Shown one piece after another: positions 36,644 through 45,437 of a DNA stretch of 64,000 nucleotides. Under the pieces are notes generated by a model. It did no database searches. It saw nothing but the letters and a program-made list of their open reading frames with translations, and had not been told where the DNA came from. The stretch's first letter is position 1. Every line of letters starts with the position of its first letter. The stretch comes from an uncultured Spirochaetota bacterium (lineage in GTDB: Bacteria; Spirochaetota; Brachyspiria; Brachyspirales; Brachyspiraceae): positions 434,001 to 498,000 of the forward strand of contig CALXQJ010000002.1 in assembly GCA_944390575.1 (NCBI GenBank), given 5' to 3'. A program made the position numbers and the translations under genes.

Positions 36644-38542
36644 ATGGGAAAATTTACTAAAGATGTTAATTTATTAATTGAGTATTTGGGTGGTAAGGAT
36701 AATATAAAGGCAGTAACGCATTGTATGACAAGAATGCGTTTTGTACTTATAGACGAAAAAAAAGCAAATATAAAATCTATAGAGAACTTACAATATACAA
36801 AAGGCACTTTTACACAGTCGGGTCAGTTTCAAGTTATTATAGGAAATGATGTTTTAGAATATTATAATGAGTTTATACAAATTTCGGGTATAGAGGGTGT
36901 TAGTAAAGAGAAAATAAAAGAAGATGCTAAAGGCAATCAAACTTTATTACAGCGTTTAATGTCAAATCTTGCTGAGATATTTTCACCTCTTATTCCTGCT
37001 ATTATTTGTGGTGGATTTATTTTAGGTTTTAGAAATATTATATCTGATATAAAGTTTTTAGAAGATGGTACAAAGTCATTAGTAGAGATTTCACAGTTTT
37101 GGTCTGGAGTTAATTCTTTTTTATGGCTTATAGGTGAGGCTATATTTCATTTTTTACCAGTTGGTATAACTTGGTCTATAACAAGAAAAATGGGTACCAC
37201 TCAGATTTTAGGTATTGTACTTGGTATTACACTTGTATCCCCTCAGCTTGTTAATGCATATTTAGTTGGTAGTGTAGAGGCTAAGTTTTATGATTTTGGA
37301 TTTTTTTTAATGCCTATGGTTGGCTATCAGGCACAGGTTATACCTGCTATAATGACTGGTTTTATATTAGTTTATCTTGAGAAATTTTTTAGAAAAATTA
37401 CTCCTGAGTATATATCTATGGTTGTAGTTCCTTTTGCTACTTTAATCCCTACGGTTTTTATAGCACATGCTGTAGTAGGTCCTATAGGTTGGAAGATAGG
37501 CGACTTTATTTCTTCTATTGTATATGCAGGACTTAATTCTAATTTTAGAGTAGTGTTTGCAGGTATATTTGGTTTTTTATATGCTCCACTTGTTATTACA
37601 GGTTTGCACCATTTATCAAATGCTATAGACTTACAATTAATGAGTCAGTTTGGAGGCACTATACTTTGGCCTATGATTGCATTGTCAAATATAGCACAAG
37701 GTTCATCTGTTTTAGCTATGTCTTTATTACAAAAGAAAAATAATAAAGCGAAACAAGTTAATATACCAGCTTTAATATCTTGTTATCTTGGAGTTACAGA
37801 GCCTGCTTTATTTGGTGTAAACTTAAAATATGGTTTTCCATTTGTTTGTGCTTTAATAGGTTCATCACTTGCTGCTATTACTTCAGTTGGATTTAAGGTT
37901 ATGGCTACATCTATAGGTATTGGTGGTATACCTGGTATTTTATCTATTAAACCACAGTTTATATTACAGTTTTTTATAGCTATGATGGTTTCTATTTGTG
38001 TTCCTTTTATACTTACACTTATAGTTGGAAAAAAGAAATTATCATTAGAGGATTTAGTTTCTGTAGATATAGATTCTGATTGTTTTAATATTGATAATGA
38101 TGATTTTGTATCTCCTATGAGTGGTAAATTATATAAGCTATCTGATATATCTGATGAAGGTTTTGCTTCTGGTGCTTTAGGAGAAGGTTTTGCTATTGAG
38201 ATTGATGATAATAAAATAATATCTCCTTGTGATGGTGTTATAGTATCTACATTTCCTACTAATCATGCTTATGGTATAGAAAATACAAATGGTAAAGAGA
38301 TTTTAATACATATTGGTATGGATACTGTTGAACTTAAAGGGGAGGGATTTACTTCTTTTGTAAGTATTGGGGATAAAGTAAGAAAGGGCGATATTATAGC
38401 GAGAGTAGATTTAGATTTTGTTAGAAATAATAATAAGTCTTTAGTATCTCCTGTTGTATTTACAGATGGTAGCAAAATAGAGTTGTTAAAGAGTGATTGT
38501 AGTGTACGACATGGTGAAGGTAATATTATAAAAATAAATTAA
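36644..38542 (+). CDS. treP: Trehalose-type PTS permease, EIIBCA fusion
   Basis: A 632-residue phosphotransferase permease. The EIIB domain comes first with the phosphorylated cysteine at residue 27 (AVTHCMTRMRF). The EIIC domain follows with about ten membrane helices from residue 105 to 465, including GLHHLSNAIDLQLM and YLGVTEPALFGVNLKYGFP. A glucose-type EIIA domain ends the protein (VSPMSGKLYKLSDI, then LIHIGMDTVELKGEGF with active His 556). The order B-C-A and the adjacent trehalose-6-phosphate hydrolase identify the trehalose/sucrose branch of the glucose superfamily. It imports trehalose as trehalose-6-phosphate. AGAGGG precedes the ATG. Many trehalose permeases lack EIIA, so having it makes this one self-contained. 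Confidence 0.88.
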   Translation: MGKFTKDVNLLIEYLGGKDNIKAVTHCMTRMRFVLIDEKKANIKSIENLQYTKGTFTQSGQFQVIIGNDVLEYYNEFIQISGIEGVSKEKIKEDAKGNQTLLQRLMSNLAEIFSPLIPAIICGGFILGFRNIISDIKFLEDGTKSLVEISQFWSGVNSFLWLIGEAIFHFLPVGITWSITRKMGTTQILGIVLGITLVSPQLVNAYLVGSVEAKFYDFGFFLMPMVGYQAQVIPAIMTGFILVYLEKFFRKITPEYISMVVVPFATLIPTVFIAHAVVGPIGWKIGDFISSIVYAGLNSNFRVVFAGIFGFLYAPLVITGLHHLSNAIDLQLMSQFGGTILWPMIALSNIAQGSSVLAMSLLQKKNNKAKQVNIPALISCYLGVTEPALFGVNLKYGFPFVCALIGSSLAAITSVGFKVMATSIGIGGIPGILSIKPQFILQFFIAMMVSICVPFILTLIVGKKKLSLEDLVSVDIDSDCFNIDNDDFVSPMSGKLYKLSDISDEGFASGALGEGFAIEIDDNKIISPCDGVIVSTFPTNHAYGIENTNGKEILIHIGMDTVELKGEGFTSFVSIGDKVRKGDIIARVDLDFVRNNNKSLVSPVVFTDGSKIELLKSDCSVRHGEGNIIKIN

Positions 38543-38556
38543 TAAGGTATTTTATT

Positions 38557-40242
38557 ATGAGCTTTAAAGATAAAGTTGTTTATCAAATATATCCTAAGTC
38601 TTTTATGGATAGTAATAATGATGGTATTGGTGATATTAGAGGTATTATATCTAAGTTGGATTATTTAAAAGATTTAGGTGTTGATATTATTTGGACTACA
38701 CCATTTTTTGTATCCCCTCAAAATGATAATGGTTATGATGTTGCTGACTATTATAATGTTGATCCTATATATGGTAGTATGTCTGATGTTGAGGAGCTTA
38801 TAAGAGAAGCTAAGAATAGAAATATAGATATTATGTTTGATATGGTTTTTAATCATACATCTACTTATCATCATTGGTTTCAAAAAGCTTTATCTGGAGA
38901 TGAAAAATATAAGAGTTTTTATATATTTAAAAAGGGTAGGGTTGTTAATGGAAAATTAGAAGCTCCTACTAATTGGAAGTCTAAGTTTGGTGGTAGTGCT
39001 TGGGAGTATGTAGAGAAATTTAATGAGTATTATTTACATTTATTTGATGTTACTCAGGCTGATTTAAATTGGGATAATGAAGAAGTTCGAAATGAGATAT
39101 ACAAAATAGTTAATTTTTGGATAGAAAAGGGAGTTTATGGTTTTAGATTTGATGTTGTAAATCTTATTTCTAAACCTCAAGTTTTTGAGGATGATTTACT
39201 TGGAGGATTTGAGGGAGATGGTAGAAGATTTTATACTGATGGAGTTAATATACATAAATACTTAAAAGAGCTTAATAGAAATACTTTTGGTAGGTATGAT
39301 AATTCTATAACTGTTGGTGAGATGTCATCTACTACTATTGATAATTGTATAAAATATGCTGGTGAAGATGAGAATGAACTTAGTATGGTATTTAATTTTC
39401 ATCATTTAAAAGTAGACTATAAAGATAAAGATAAGTGGCAATTAATGGATTTTGATTTTTTAGCCCTTAAAGATATTCTTTTCTCTTGGCAGGAGGGTAT
39501 GCAAGATGGCAATGCTTGGTCTGCTTTATTTTGGTGTAATCATGATCAACCTCGTATAGTTTCAAGGTTTGGAGATGATAAGAGATATCATAAAGAATCT
39601 GCTAAGATGCTTGCTACTGTTGTTCATACTTTAAGAGGAACTCCTTATATTTATCAGGGTGAAGAGATTGGTATGACTAATGCTTATTTTGATAGTATTG
39701 ATAAGTATAGAGATGTTGAATCTATTAATTATTTTAATATTTTAAAAGAAAAAAATATTAAAGAAGAAGATATATATAAAATACTAAGTGAACGTTCAAG
39801 AGATAATTCTCGAACACCTATGCAGTGGAATAGTGGTAATAAGAATGCAGGATTTTCTAATGCTTCTTCTACTTGGATAGATGTTACTCATAATTATAAA
39901 TATATAAATGTAGAGGATTCTTTAAAGGATGAAAACTCTATATTAAATCATTATAAAAAGCTAATTAAACTTCGTAAGGAATATAAATCTATTTCTGAAG
40001 GTAGAATAGTACCTTTATTAAAGTCTGATAAGAATGTTTTAGCATTTATGAGAAGATATGATGAGTTGAATGAAAAAATATTAGTTATTAATAATTTTTA
40101 TGGGAGAGAAGTTAATATCTATCTATACTTTAATATTGAAAATTATAAGTGTATATTATCTAATTATAGTATAGATAGAGATATAACTAATAATATGACA
40201 TTAAAACCTTATGAGTCTTTGGTATTTTATAAGAATCAATAA
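38557..40242 (+). CDS. treA: Trehalose-6-phosphate hydrolase (alpha,alpha-phosphotrehalase), GH13
   Basis: A 561-residue GH13 enzyme. Conserved blocks are DGIGDIRGIISKLDYLKDLGVD, the region I DMVFNH at residue 95-100, catalytic nucleophile Asp199 in YGFRFDVVN, acid/base Glu255 in TVGEMS, and Asp330 in NHDQPR. Also typical of phosphotrehalases are SRDNSRTPMQWN and TPYIYQGEEIGMTN. The enzyme cleaves imported trehalose-6-phosphate into glucose and glucose-6-phosphate in the cytoplasm. The gene starts 15 bases after the permease with AAGG upstream. Oligo-1,6-glucosidases of the same family look similar, but the PTS partner decides the assignment. Confidence 0.88.
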   Translation: MSFKDKVVYQIYPKSFMDSNNDGIGDIRGIISKLDYLKDLGVDIIWTTPFFVSPQNDNGYDVADYYNVDPIYGSMSDVEELIREAKNRNIDIMFDMVFNHTSTYHHWFQKALSGDEKYKSFYIFKKGRVVNGKLEAPTNWKSKFGGSAWEYVEKFNEYYLHLFDVTQADLNWDNEEVRNEIYKIVNFWIEKGVYGFRFDVVNLISKPQVFEDDLLGGFEGDGRRFYTDGVNIHKYLKELNRNTFGRYDNSITVGEMSSTTIDNCIKYAGEDENELSMVFNFHHLKVDYKDKDKWQLMDFDFLALKDILFSWQEGMQDGNAWSALFWCNHDQPRIVSRFGDDKRYHKESAKMLATVVHTLRGTPYIYQGEEIGMTNAYFDSIDKYRDVESINYFNILKEKNIKEEDIYKILSERSRDNSRTPMQWNSGNKNAGFSNASSTWIDVTHNYKYINVEDSLKDENSILNHYKKLIKLRKEYKSISEGRIVPLLKSDKNVLAFMRRYDELNEKILVINNFYGREVNIYLYFNIENYKCILSNYSIDRDITNNMTLKPYESLVFYKNQ

Positions 40243-40250
40243 AGTTTTAA

Positions 40251-41879
40251 TTATTTTTTAGCATAATAAAGTATACTTGTTTCATAGTCACGTTTTGATA
40301 TTGGGCTGTTGCTATATACTATATTCTTATATTTATTGTGATAAGTATTTTTATTTCTAACACCACCATTCATTCTTATAGCATATAGTATATTTCCTAT
40401 TGTAATTAATTCTGCTCTACAAGCTAATGTATATGATACAGTATTTGATGAGTCTGTTATTTTTATAATATACTTTGCCTTTTCAAGACTTTCAGCTATT
40501 TCCATTATTATTGTAGGGGCAGTTTTTAATTCTTGTGCTAGATTGTATATTGTTATAGCTTTTTCTTTATTTAGAAATCTATATGTTATAATATGCATAA
40601 GTTCTAATGCTATTAATTCTTTTTCTGCAAATGATAGTTTTATATTTGTTTTATCTACACCGTATGCTCTATAATATTGTAGGGCGTATGTTAGTTCTGC
40701 ACCAAATAGTATAATTATCCATATAATATATACTAAAAGAAGAATTACAGGTATTTGAGCGAATGCAGATGCTGAAGAAAATTCTTCTGGACTTATACTT
40801 GTAAGAAGAGTGTTTTCATTACTAATTATAACACTATCTTCTAATTGAAAATTATACTTATATAGCTGTTCTAATACATTAGGAGAGAATTCATTAAATG
40901 TTAGTACAGTTGTAGATAATATAGATTTTTCATACGTAGGTGCATTTAAAACATTTTCTGTACTTTCTATTATTTGATAGCTAATTCTCTCTATTACTAT
41001 TTCTTTTATATTTTTATTATCCTCTGAATCTTCATCATATTTTATGTCTTTAATGATGTATTCTATTTTATATGTATCACTATCAAATATTTGTTTATAG
41101 TTTTTCACATTTATATTCATTTTAAAATATACACTACAAAGAGTAATTATAGTTATACCTATAATTACTGAAGATATTAAAGCATTAGACCAATTTACTT
41201 TTGTTTGTGGTGTTAGCATATACGAGAACAATATTAGTATTGATATTGATATTGTTGGCATTACCCAAGATAGTAGTATTGAAAATGCTGGAGGCAGTAT
41301 ACGTAAAGTAACATTTGTGTATGCTACTAATGATAATGCAACACCCATTAGAATTGGAATTAAAAATATCATAGCAGTGTAATTTACTATAGCTCTTGAT
41401 ATAGAAGTTTTTACTTTAACACGCCATATTTTTTTTAATGCTACTTGAATGCTATGAAGAATTAATGCTGTACTCACTATTGTAGATATTACTCCTACTA
41501 TTCCAAAACTTGCTAAGTTTGTATTGTCTGCTATGTTTAGAATTTGCCTTACCATAGGCTCATAAAAAGGAGCATTTTTTTCCATCCATTCAAATATGAT
41601 ACTAAATATATTATTGTATACATTAAATATTCTAAGTACAAAAAGACCAAATATTAATGCAGGGATAAAAGAAAGCATAACTAAGTATGTTAAAGAAGCT
41701 GCTCTTATAGGGCAGTCATCTTTAAAAAAGTCTGTAATTGCAAATGATATTACTCTAAAAATATTAATAAGAAATCTGTTAAACTTATTATATTTCTTAA
41801 TATCTGCAGTATATATATCTTCTGTAAAAAAAAGTATAATTTTATCTAATTTTTTTCTCATTTTCTTCATAATATTCAT
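40251..41879 (-). CDS. YihY/BrkB-type membrane protein with winged-helix tail
   Basis: A 542-residue inner-membrane protein of the YihY/UPF0761 family. The core of about six membrane helices includes the family landmark RAASLTYLVMLSFIPALIFGLFVL in two parts near residue 60 and LHSIQVALKKIWRVK near residue 145. A large hydrophilic insertion (about 260-370) precedes the last helices. The C-terminal 120 residues resemble a winged helix (TIYNLAQELKTAPTIIMEIAESLEKAKYI), as in several bacterial YihY proteins. Function is unproven; the old ribonuclease BN label is a misassignment. I use the ATG at 41879; a TTG two codons earlier is in frame. It ends convergently nine bases from the hydrolase. Confidence 0.82.
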   Translation of the reverse strand: MNIMKKMRKKLDKIILFFTEDIYTADIKKYNKFNRFLINIFRVISFAITDFFKDDCPIRAASLTYLVMLSFIPALIFGLFVLRIFNVYNNIFSIIFEWMEKNAPFYEPMVRQILNIADNTNLASFGIVGVISTIVSTALILHSIQVALKKIWRVKVKTSISRAIVNYTAMIFLIPILMGVALSLVAYTNVTLRILPPAFSILLSWVMPTISISILILFSYMLTPQTKVNWSNALISSVIIGITIITLCSVYFKMNINVKNYKQIFDSDTYKIEYIIKDIKYDEDSEDNKNIKEIVIERISYQIIESTENVLNAPTYEKSILSTTVLTFNEFSPNVLEQLYKYNFQLEDSVIISNENTLLTSISPEEFSSASAFAQIPVILLLVYIIWIIILFGAELTYALQYYRAYGVDKTNIKLSFAEKELIALELMHIITYRFLNKEKAITIYNLAQELKTAPTIIMEIAESLEKAKYIIKITDSSNTVSYTLACRAELITIGNILYAIRMNGGVRNKNTYHNKYKNIVYSNSPISKRDYETSILYYAKK

Positions 41880-41889
41880 ACTCAACTTC

Positions 41890-41918
41890 TTGCAATAAAA
41901 TTTTTTATATAGTATAAT
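41890..41918 (+). promoter_or_regulatory. Promoter of tRNA-Leu
   Basis: TTGCAA (41890-41895), a 17-base spacer and perfect TATAAT (41913-41918) lie ten bases upstream of the first tRNA base. Confidence 0.7.
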
Positions 41919-41928
41919 TAAAGCACTT

Positions 41929-42009
41929 GCGAGGGTGGCGGAATTGGCAGACGCGCTAGACTTAGGATCTAGTGCCCTAGGCGTGAGGGTTCGACCCCCT
42001 CCTCTCGTA
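41929..42009 (+). tRNA. tRNA-Leu (anticodon TAG)
   Basis: An 81-base class II tRNA. The acceptor GCGAGGG pairs with CTCTCGT (two G-U pairs) and the discriminator base is A, the usual leucine identity base. The D-arm holds AATTGGCAGACGC. The anticodon stem CTAGA/TCTAG encloses the loop CTTAGGA with anticodon TAG (reads CUA and other CUN codons). A variable arm (GCCCTAGGC) and a T-arm GAGGGTTCGACCCCC follow. CCA is not encoded. It stands alone with its own promoter between divergent YihY and a convergent small gene. Confidence 0.95.
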
Positions 42010-42034
42010 AATACTTATCTTTCTTTCCATAATC

Positions 42035-42289
42035 CTATAAATCCTTATCCTCAACTTCTACAGAAAACTTACATCTACTACATACTTTTTTATATCCATT
42101 TCTACTTTGAATCATACGCATAGAATTCTTAGCTTTACAAAAAGGACAACTCTCTGTATTTCTAAATATGATATTAACAATAAAATCTTTAATTTTTGTA
42201 ATACCAGATACAAAAAATAGTAGTCCAAACATTAAAATGATAACAAAAAAAATAAGGATAATAAAAATAACAACTAATAAATTAAACAC
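42035..42289 (-). CDS. Small membrane-anchored zinc-ribbon protein
   Basis: An 84-residue protein: an N-terminal hydrophobic stretch (residues 4-29, probably one long or two short membrane segments) and a soluble end with two CxxC pairs, CPFC near residue 49 and CSRC near residue 70, spaced as in a zinc ribbon. It ends with an acidic tail. No named family is evident. Pairing of a membrane anchor with a zinc ribbon is common in small stress or quality-control proteins, but no role can be given. It is convergent with tRNA-Leu, 25 bases away. Upstream spacing to the AlkD-like gene is about 100 bases with no further gene. Confidence 0.65.
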   Translation of the reverse strand: MFNLLVVIFIILIFFVIILMFGLLFFVSGITKIKDFIVNIIFRNTESCPFCKAKNSMRMIQSRNGYKKVCSRCKFSVEVEDKDL

Positions 42290-42388
42290 TTTTCAATAAT
42301 TCCAAGCTATAATATAATTTCGTGTATTATATATTATTTTACTAATAAATTAAAGTAAATAAATTATATTTTTATAGGTTTTTATATT

Positions 42389-43045
42389 GTGGATATTGAT
42401 AACTTTATATTTGAGTTTGATAAACTTAAAGATGAGAATAGAGCTAAGCAAATGAAAGCTTATATGAGGGGTAAGTTTGAATTTTTGGGTATTGGTGCGG
42501 TAGATAGAAAAAATATAGAAAATATATTATTTAAAAATGAAGATAAAGCATATATAGATTTTAACTTTGTAGATGATTGTTATGATAATGAGTATAGAGA
42601 ATTACAACTTGTGGCTTTGAATTATTTAAAATTAAAAAAGAAATATCTAAAATATGATGATATTGATAAGCTTAAAAGATATATATTAACAAAATCTTGG
42701 TGGTATAGTATAGATGTTCTTGATAAGATAGTTGGTGATATTGCTTTAAGAGATAGTAGAGTTAATGATATATTATTAGAATGGTCTTTGGATGATAATA
42801 TTTGGCTTAGGAGAGTTGCTATAGATCATCAAATACTTAGAAAAAATAAAACTAATACAGAGCTTTTAGAAAAAATTATAGTAAATAATTTATATCAAAA
42901 AGAATTTTTTATTAACAAAGCTATAGGTTGGAGCTTAAGAGACTATAGTAAAACAAATAAAAAATGGGTTTCAGATTTTATAGAAAAATATAAAAATGCA
43001 GGTCTTTCTAATTTAAGTATTAGAGAAGCTAGTAAGTATTTATAA
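42389..43045 (+). CDS. AlkD-like DNA alkylation repair (HEAT-repeat) protein
   Basis: A 218-residue all-helical protein of the AlkC/AlkD DNA glycosylase family. Recognisable parts are the N-terminal RAKQMKAYMRGKFEFLGIGAVDRK, the central KSWWYSIDVLDKIVGD and WLRRVAIDHQILRKNKT, and the end KEFFINKAIGWSLRDYSKTNKKWVSDFI split over repeats. The W, D and R residues that line the AlkD active site (the tryptophans in KSWWYSID, the aspartate in SIDVLD, the arginine in WSLRDY) are all present. It would remove bulky or cationic alkylated bases. Start is GTG at 42389, preceded by ATAGG at a rather long distance. Confidence 0.82.
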   Translation: MDIDNFIFEFDKLKDENRAKQMKAYMRGKFEFLGIGAVDRKNIENILFKNEDKAYIDFNFVDDCYDNEYRELQLVALNYLKLKKKYLKYDDIDKLKRYILTKSWWYSIDVLDKIVGDIALRDSRVNDILLEWSLDDNIWLRRVAIDHQILRKNKTNTELLEKIIVNNLYQKEFFINKAIGWSLRDYSKTNKKWVSDFIEKYKNAGLSNLSIREASKYL

Positions 43046-43126
43046 TTTATTTTTTTGATAATAGTATTTACAAAAAAAGTAAAAAAATATATATTATTAG
43101 CATCTTTTTTGGAGAAAATACTATAT

Positions 43127-44131
43127 ATGATAATATTAGGTATAGATACTTCTTGTGATGATACATCTGTATCAATAGTAGAGAATGGCAATAAAGTTTT
43201 ATCTTCTTTATTAACATCATCAATCAATGCACATAAAGATTTTCAAGGAGTGGTACCTGAAATAGCAGCGAGAAAACATTTAGAATCTATAATGTATGTA
43301 TTAGATAGTGCATTAAAAGAGGCTAATTGTTCTTTAGATGATATAGATATGATTGCGGTAACTAATAGACCTGGTCTTTTAGGTTCATTACTTGTTGGAG
43401 TATCTACAGCTAAAGCTCTTTCTTTTTCATTATTAAAACCATTAATAGCTATAGATCATATAGCAGCTCATATATATTCTCCTCATCTTAGTCAGGATAT
43501 AGAGTTTCCATATATAGCATTAGTAGTGTCTGGAGGGCATACTATTTTAACTGAAGTTGAGGATTATGGAGTATATAAATTAATAGGCACTACTTTAGAT
43601 GATGCTGTTGGTGAAGCTTATGATAAAGTTGCAAAGTCATTAAATCTTGGCTATCCTGGTGGTCCTATTATAGATAAACTTGCAAAGGAAGGTCAATTAG
43701 GTGCTATTGAATATCCTATAATATCATTAAATGGGGTTGATAAGTATAACTTTTCATATAGTGGGCTTAAAACTGCTTGTATTCATTCTACAGAGAAATA
43801 TTTAAAGGATGGATATGAAATTAATAATGAAAATATATCTTTAGCATTTCAAGTTAGTGCTATAGAACCACTTTATCTTAAAACTTTAGAGTATGTTAAA
43901 GAAAGTGGTATTAATAGAGTAACACTTTCTGGAGGTGTTGCTTGTAATAGTTATTTAAGAGAGAGATTTTCTAATTCTAATGATTTTGAGTGTTATTTAC
44001 CAGAATTAAAATATACTACAGATAATGCAGCTATGGTAGCAGGGCTTGCATATCATCTTAGAGAAGAGGTTTCGGATTTTAGTTTAGATTGTTTTTCTCG
44101 AGTTTTAAGTAAAAAGTATAATAGAAAATAG
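43127..44131 (+). CDS. tsaD: tRNA N6-threonylcarbamoyladenosine transferase TsaD
   Basis: A 334-residue ASKHA-fold protein that, with TsaB and TsaE, adds threonylcarbamoyl to A37 of ANN-decoding tRNAs. Motifs: LGIDTSCDDTSVSIV at the start, HIAAHIYSPHL with metal-binding histidines, YIALVVSGGHT, DDAVGEAYDKVAKSLNLGYPGGP split in two, and SGGVACNSYLRE, followed by the DNAAMVA end. The frame extends 24 codons upstream, but the ATG at 43127 matches the usual N-terminus and follows GGAG. Length fits the family. It is ten bases after the AlkD-like gene if the longer start were used, 81 otherwise. Essential gene in most bacteria. Confidence 0.95.
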   Translation: MIILGIDTSCDDTSVSIVENGNKVLSSLLTSSINAHKDFQGVVPEIAARKHLESIMYVLDSALKEANCSLDDIDMIAVTNRPGLLGSLLVGVSTAKALSFSLLKPLIAIDHIAAHIYSPHLSQDIEFPYIALVVSGGHTILTEVEDYGVYKLIGTTLDDAVGEAYDKVAKSLNLGYPGGPIIDKLAKEGQLGAIEYPIISLNGVDKYNFSYSGLKTACIHSTEKYLKDGYEINNENISLAFQVSAIEPLYLKTLEYVKESGINRVTLSGGVACNSYLRERFSNSNDFECYLPELKYTTDNAAMVAGLAYHLREEVSDFSLDCFSRVLSKKYNRK

Positions 44132-44161
44132 TATATATACTTTATAATAGGGGGATATATT

Positions 44162-44953
44162 ATGAATATAAAAGATGAGGTAGAAAAAGCTATAAGTAGT
44201 ATAAAAACTGTAAATCCATTAGTACATAATATTACTAATTCTGTTGTTATGGAAATTAGTGCTAATGTATTATTAGCTTTGGGGGCTTCACCTGTTATGA
44301 GTGTTGAGGGTGATGAATTTGAAGATATGTTATCTATTGCTTCATCACTTGTTATTAATATAGGGACATTAGATAGAATATCTATATATAATATGTTTAA
44401 GGCTATTGAAATTGCAAATAAAAATAATGTTCCTTTTGTTTTAGATCCTGTTGGGGTTGGTGCTACTAAATTAAGAACTGATACTGCTCTTAGAATTATT
44501 AGAGAGGGTAAACCTAAAGTTGTTCGTGGTAATGCTTCTGAGATTATGGCTTTGGCTGGTGCTAGTGTTAAGACTAAGGGTGTTGATAGTACGGCTACTG
44601 TGAATATGGCTTTAGAGGCTGCTAAGAATTTGGCTATTAATTATAATATGATAGTTTCTGTTAGTGGGGAGACTGATATGATTACAGATGGTAAAAGTAT
44701 TTATTATGTTAGTGGTGGTTCTGAGCTTATGACTTATGTTACTGGTTGTGGTTGTAGTGCTACTGCTATTACTGGTGCTATGCTTGCTGTTACTACTCCT
44801 TTGATTGCTGCTGTTTCTGCTATGGCTATAATGGCTGATGTTGGATTTAATGCTTCTAAAATAGCTAATGCTCCTGGTAGTTTTAAGGTTGCTCTTATTG
44901 ATGAACTTTATAGACTTAATATTTCTGATATTGTTAATAGAATTAGTGAGTAG
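44162..44953 (+). CDS. thiM: Hydroxyethylthiazole kinase ThiM
   Basis: A 263-residue kinase that phosphorylates 4-methyl-5-(2-hydroxyethyl)thiazole, the thiazole salvage step of thiamine synthesis. Features are NPLVHNITNSVVMEISANVLLALGASPVMS in two blocks at residues 19-48, LDPVGVGATKLRT, GNASEIMALAG, and the catalytic VTGCGCSATAITGAMLA near residue 198 with the conserved cysteine. GGGGG lies seven bases ahead of the ATG. It is 30 bases downstream of tsaD. No other thiamine gene is nearby and no TPP riboswitch fits in the short leader, so expression probably depends on the tsaD transcript. Confidence 0.93.
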   Translation: MNIKDEVEKAISSIKTVNPLVHNITNSVVMEISANVLLALGASPVMSVEGDEFEDMLSIASSLVINIGTLDRISIYNMFKAIEIANKNNVPFVLDPVGVGATKLRTDTALRIIREGKPKVVRGNASEIMALAGASVKTKGVDSTATVNMALEAAKNLAINYNMIVSVSGETDMITDGKSIYYVSGGSELMTYVTGCGCSATAITGAMLAVTTPLIAAVSAMAIMADVGFNASKIANAPGSFKVALIDELYRLNISDIVNRISE

Positions 44954-44998
44954 TTTTATATTATAGGACAATAAATTACAAAAAAATGATAAAAAAGT

Positions 44999-45027
44999 TT
45001 GACATATTAAGTAATTTATAATATATT
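44999..45027 (+). promoter_or_regulatory. Promoter of the FMN-binding protein gene
   Basis: TTGACA (44999-45004), a 17-base spacer and TATATT (45022-45027), 35 bases before the ATG at 45063. A TATAAT nearer to the -35 box is only 12 bases away and is therefore less likely to be used. Confidence 0.65.
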
Positions 45028-45062
45028 AAAAATATCCTAAATAACGTTTAAAGGTGTATATT

Positions 45063-45392
45063 ATGAAAAAAAAGATTATAGCTTTATTAGCAATTATAAG
45101 TGTAGTAGCATTTTCTCAAACTTCAATTGATGTATCAAAAATTAAAGATGGTACATATACAGGATCGTATAAAGCTTCTTTTGGACTTTTAAAGGGTGAC
45201 TATCAAGCTAGAGTAAATGTTAGAGGTGGAAAAATTGAATCTATAACAGTTATTAAATCTGCTCATAGCAGTGGTACTACTAGAGCTAAAAAAGCTTATG
45301 AAAAAGTAATAGGTAGCAGTATAGTAGATATAGACTCTATAACAGGTGCTACTTGGAAAGCTTTAGTTGTGGATGCTCTTAAAACAAAATAA
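45063..45392 (+). CDS. Secreted FMN-binding domain protein
   Basis: A 109-residue protein: signal peptide MKKKIIALLAIISVVAFSQ, then an FMN_bind domain that starts KDGTYTGSYKASFGLLKGDY, continues NVRGGKIESITVIKSAH and ends with SITGATWKALVVDAL. The TGAT segment is the place where related NqrC/RnfG-type domains carry covalent FMN attached by ApbE. It would be a small periplasmic electron carrier, though flavin attachment is inferred. GTG at 45054 is in frame, but AAAGGTG lies upstream of the ATG at 45063 and fits a start there. It has its own promoter and a strong terminator, so it is expressed alone. Confidence 0.82.
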   Translation: MKKKIIALLAIISVVAFSQTSIDVSKIKDGTYTGSYKASFGLLKGDYQARVNVRGGKIESITVIKSAHSSGTTRAKKAYEKVIGSSIVDIDSITGATWKALVVDALKTK

Positions 45393-45406
45393 TTTATAAA
45401 AGTTAT

Positions 45407-45437
45407 AAGGTGCATATTTATATGCACCTTTTTTTAT
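45407..45437 (+). terminator. Rho-independent terminator after the FMN-binding gene
   Basis: AAGGTGCATA (45407-45416) and TATGCACCTT (45421-45430) form a perfect ten-base stem with the loop TTTA, followed by TTTTTATTTT. The last codons and stop of the convergent comEC-like gene lie inside this hairpin. Confidence 0.88.

Noticed and set aside
41935-42123. Forward open frame of 62 codons across tRNA-Leu
   Set aside because: Its first half is the tRNA itself, including anticodon and T-arm; no ribosome binding site.
43055-43126. Longer TsaD starting at 43055
   Set aside because: The family starts at the MIILGIDTSCDD segment; GGAG precedes the ATG at 43127.
44132-44161. TPP riboswitch before thiM
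   Set aside because: Only 30 bases separate tsaD and thiM, too few for the element, and its conserved core is absent.
44612-44971. Reverse-strand open frame of 119 codons, Ser/Asn-rich, inside thiM
   Set aside because: It lies entirely across the well-supported thiM gene, and its composition (runs of Ser, Thr and Asn) is what the complement of thiM codons gives.
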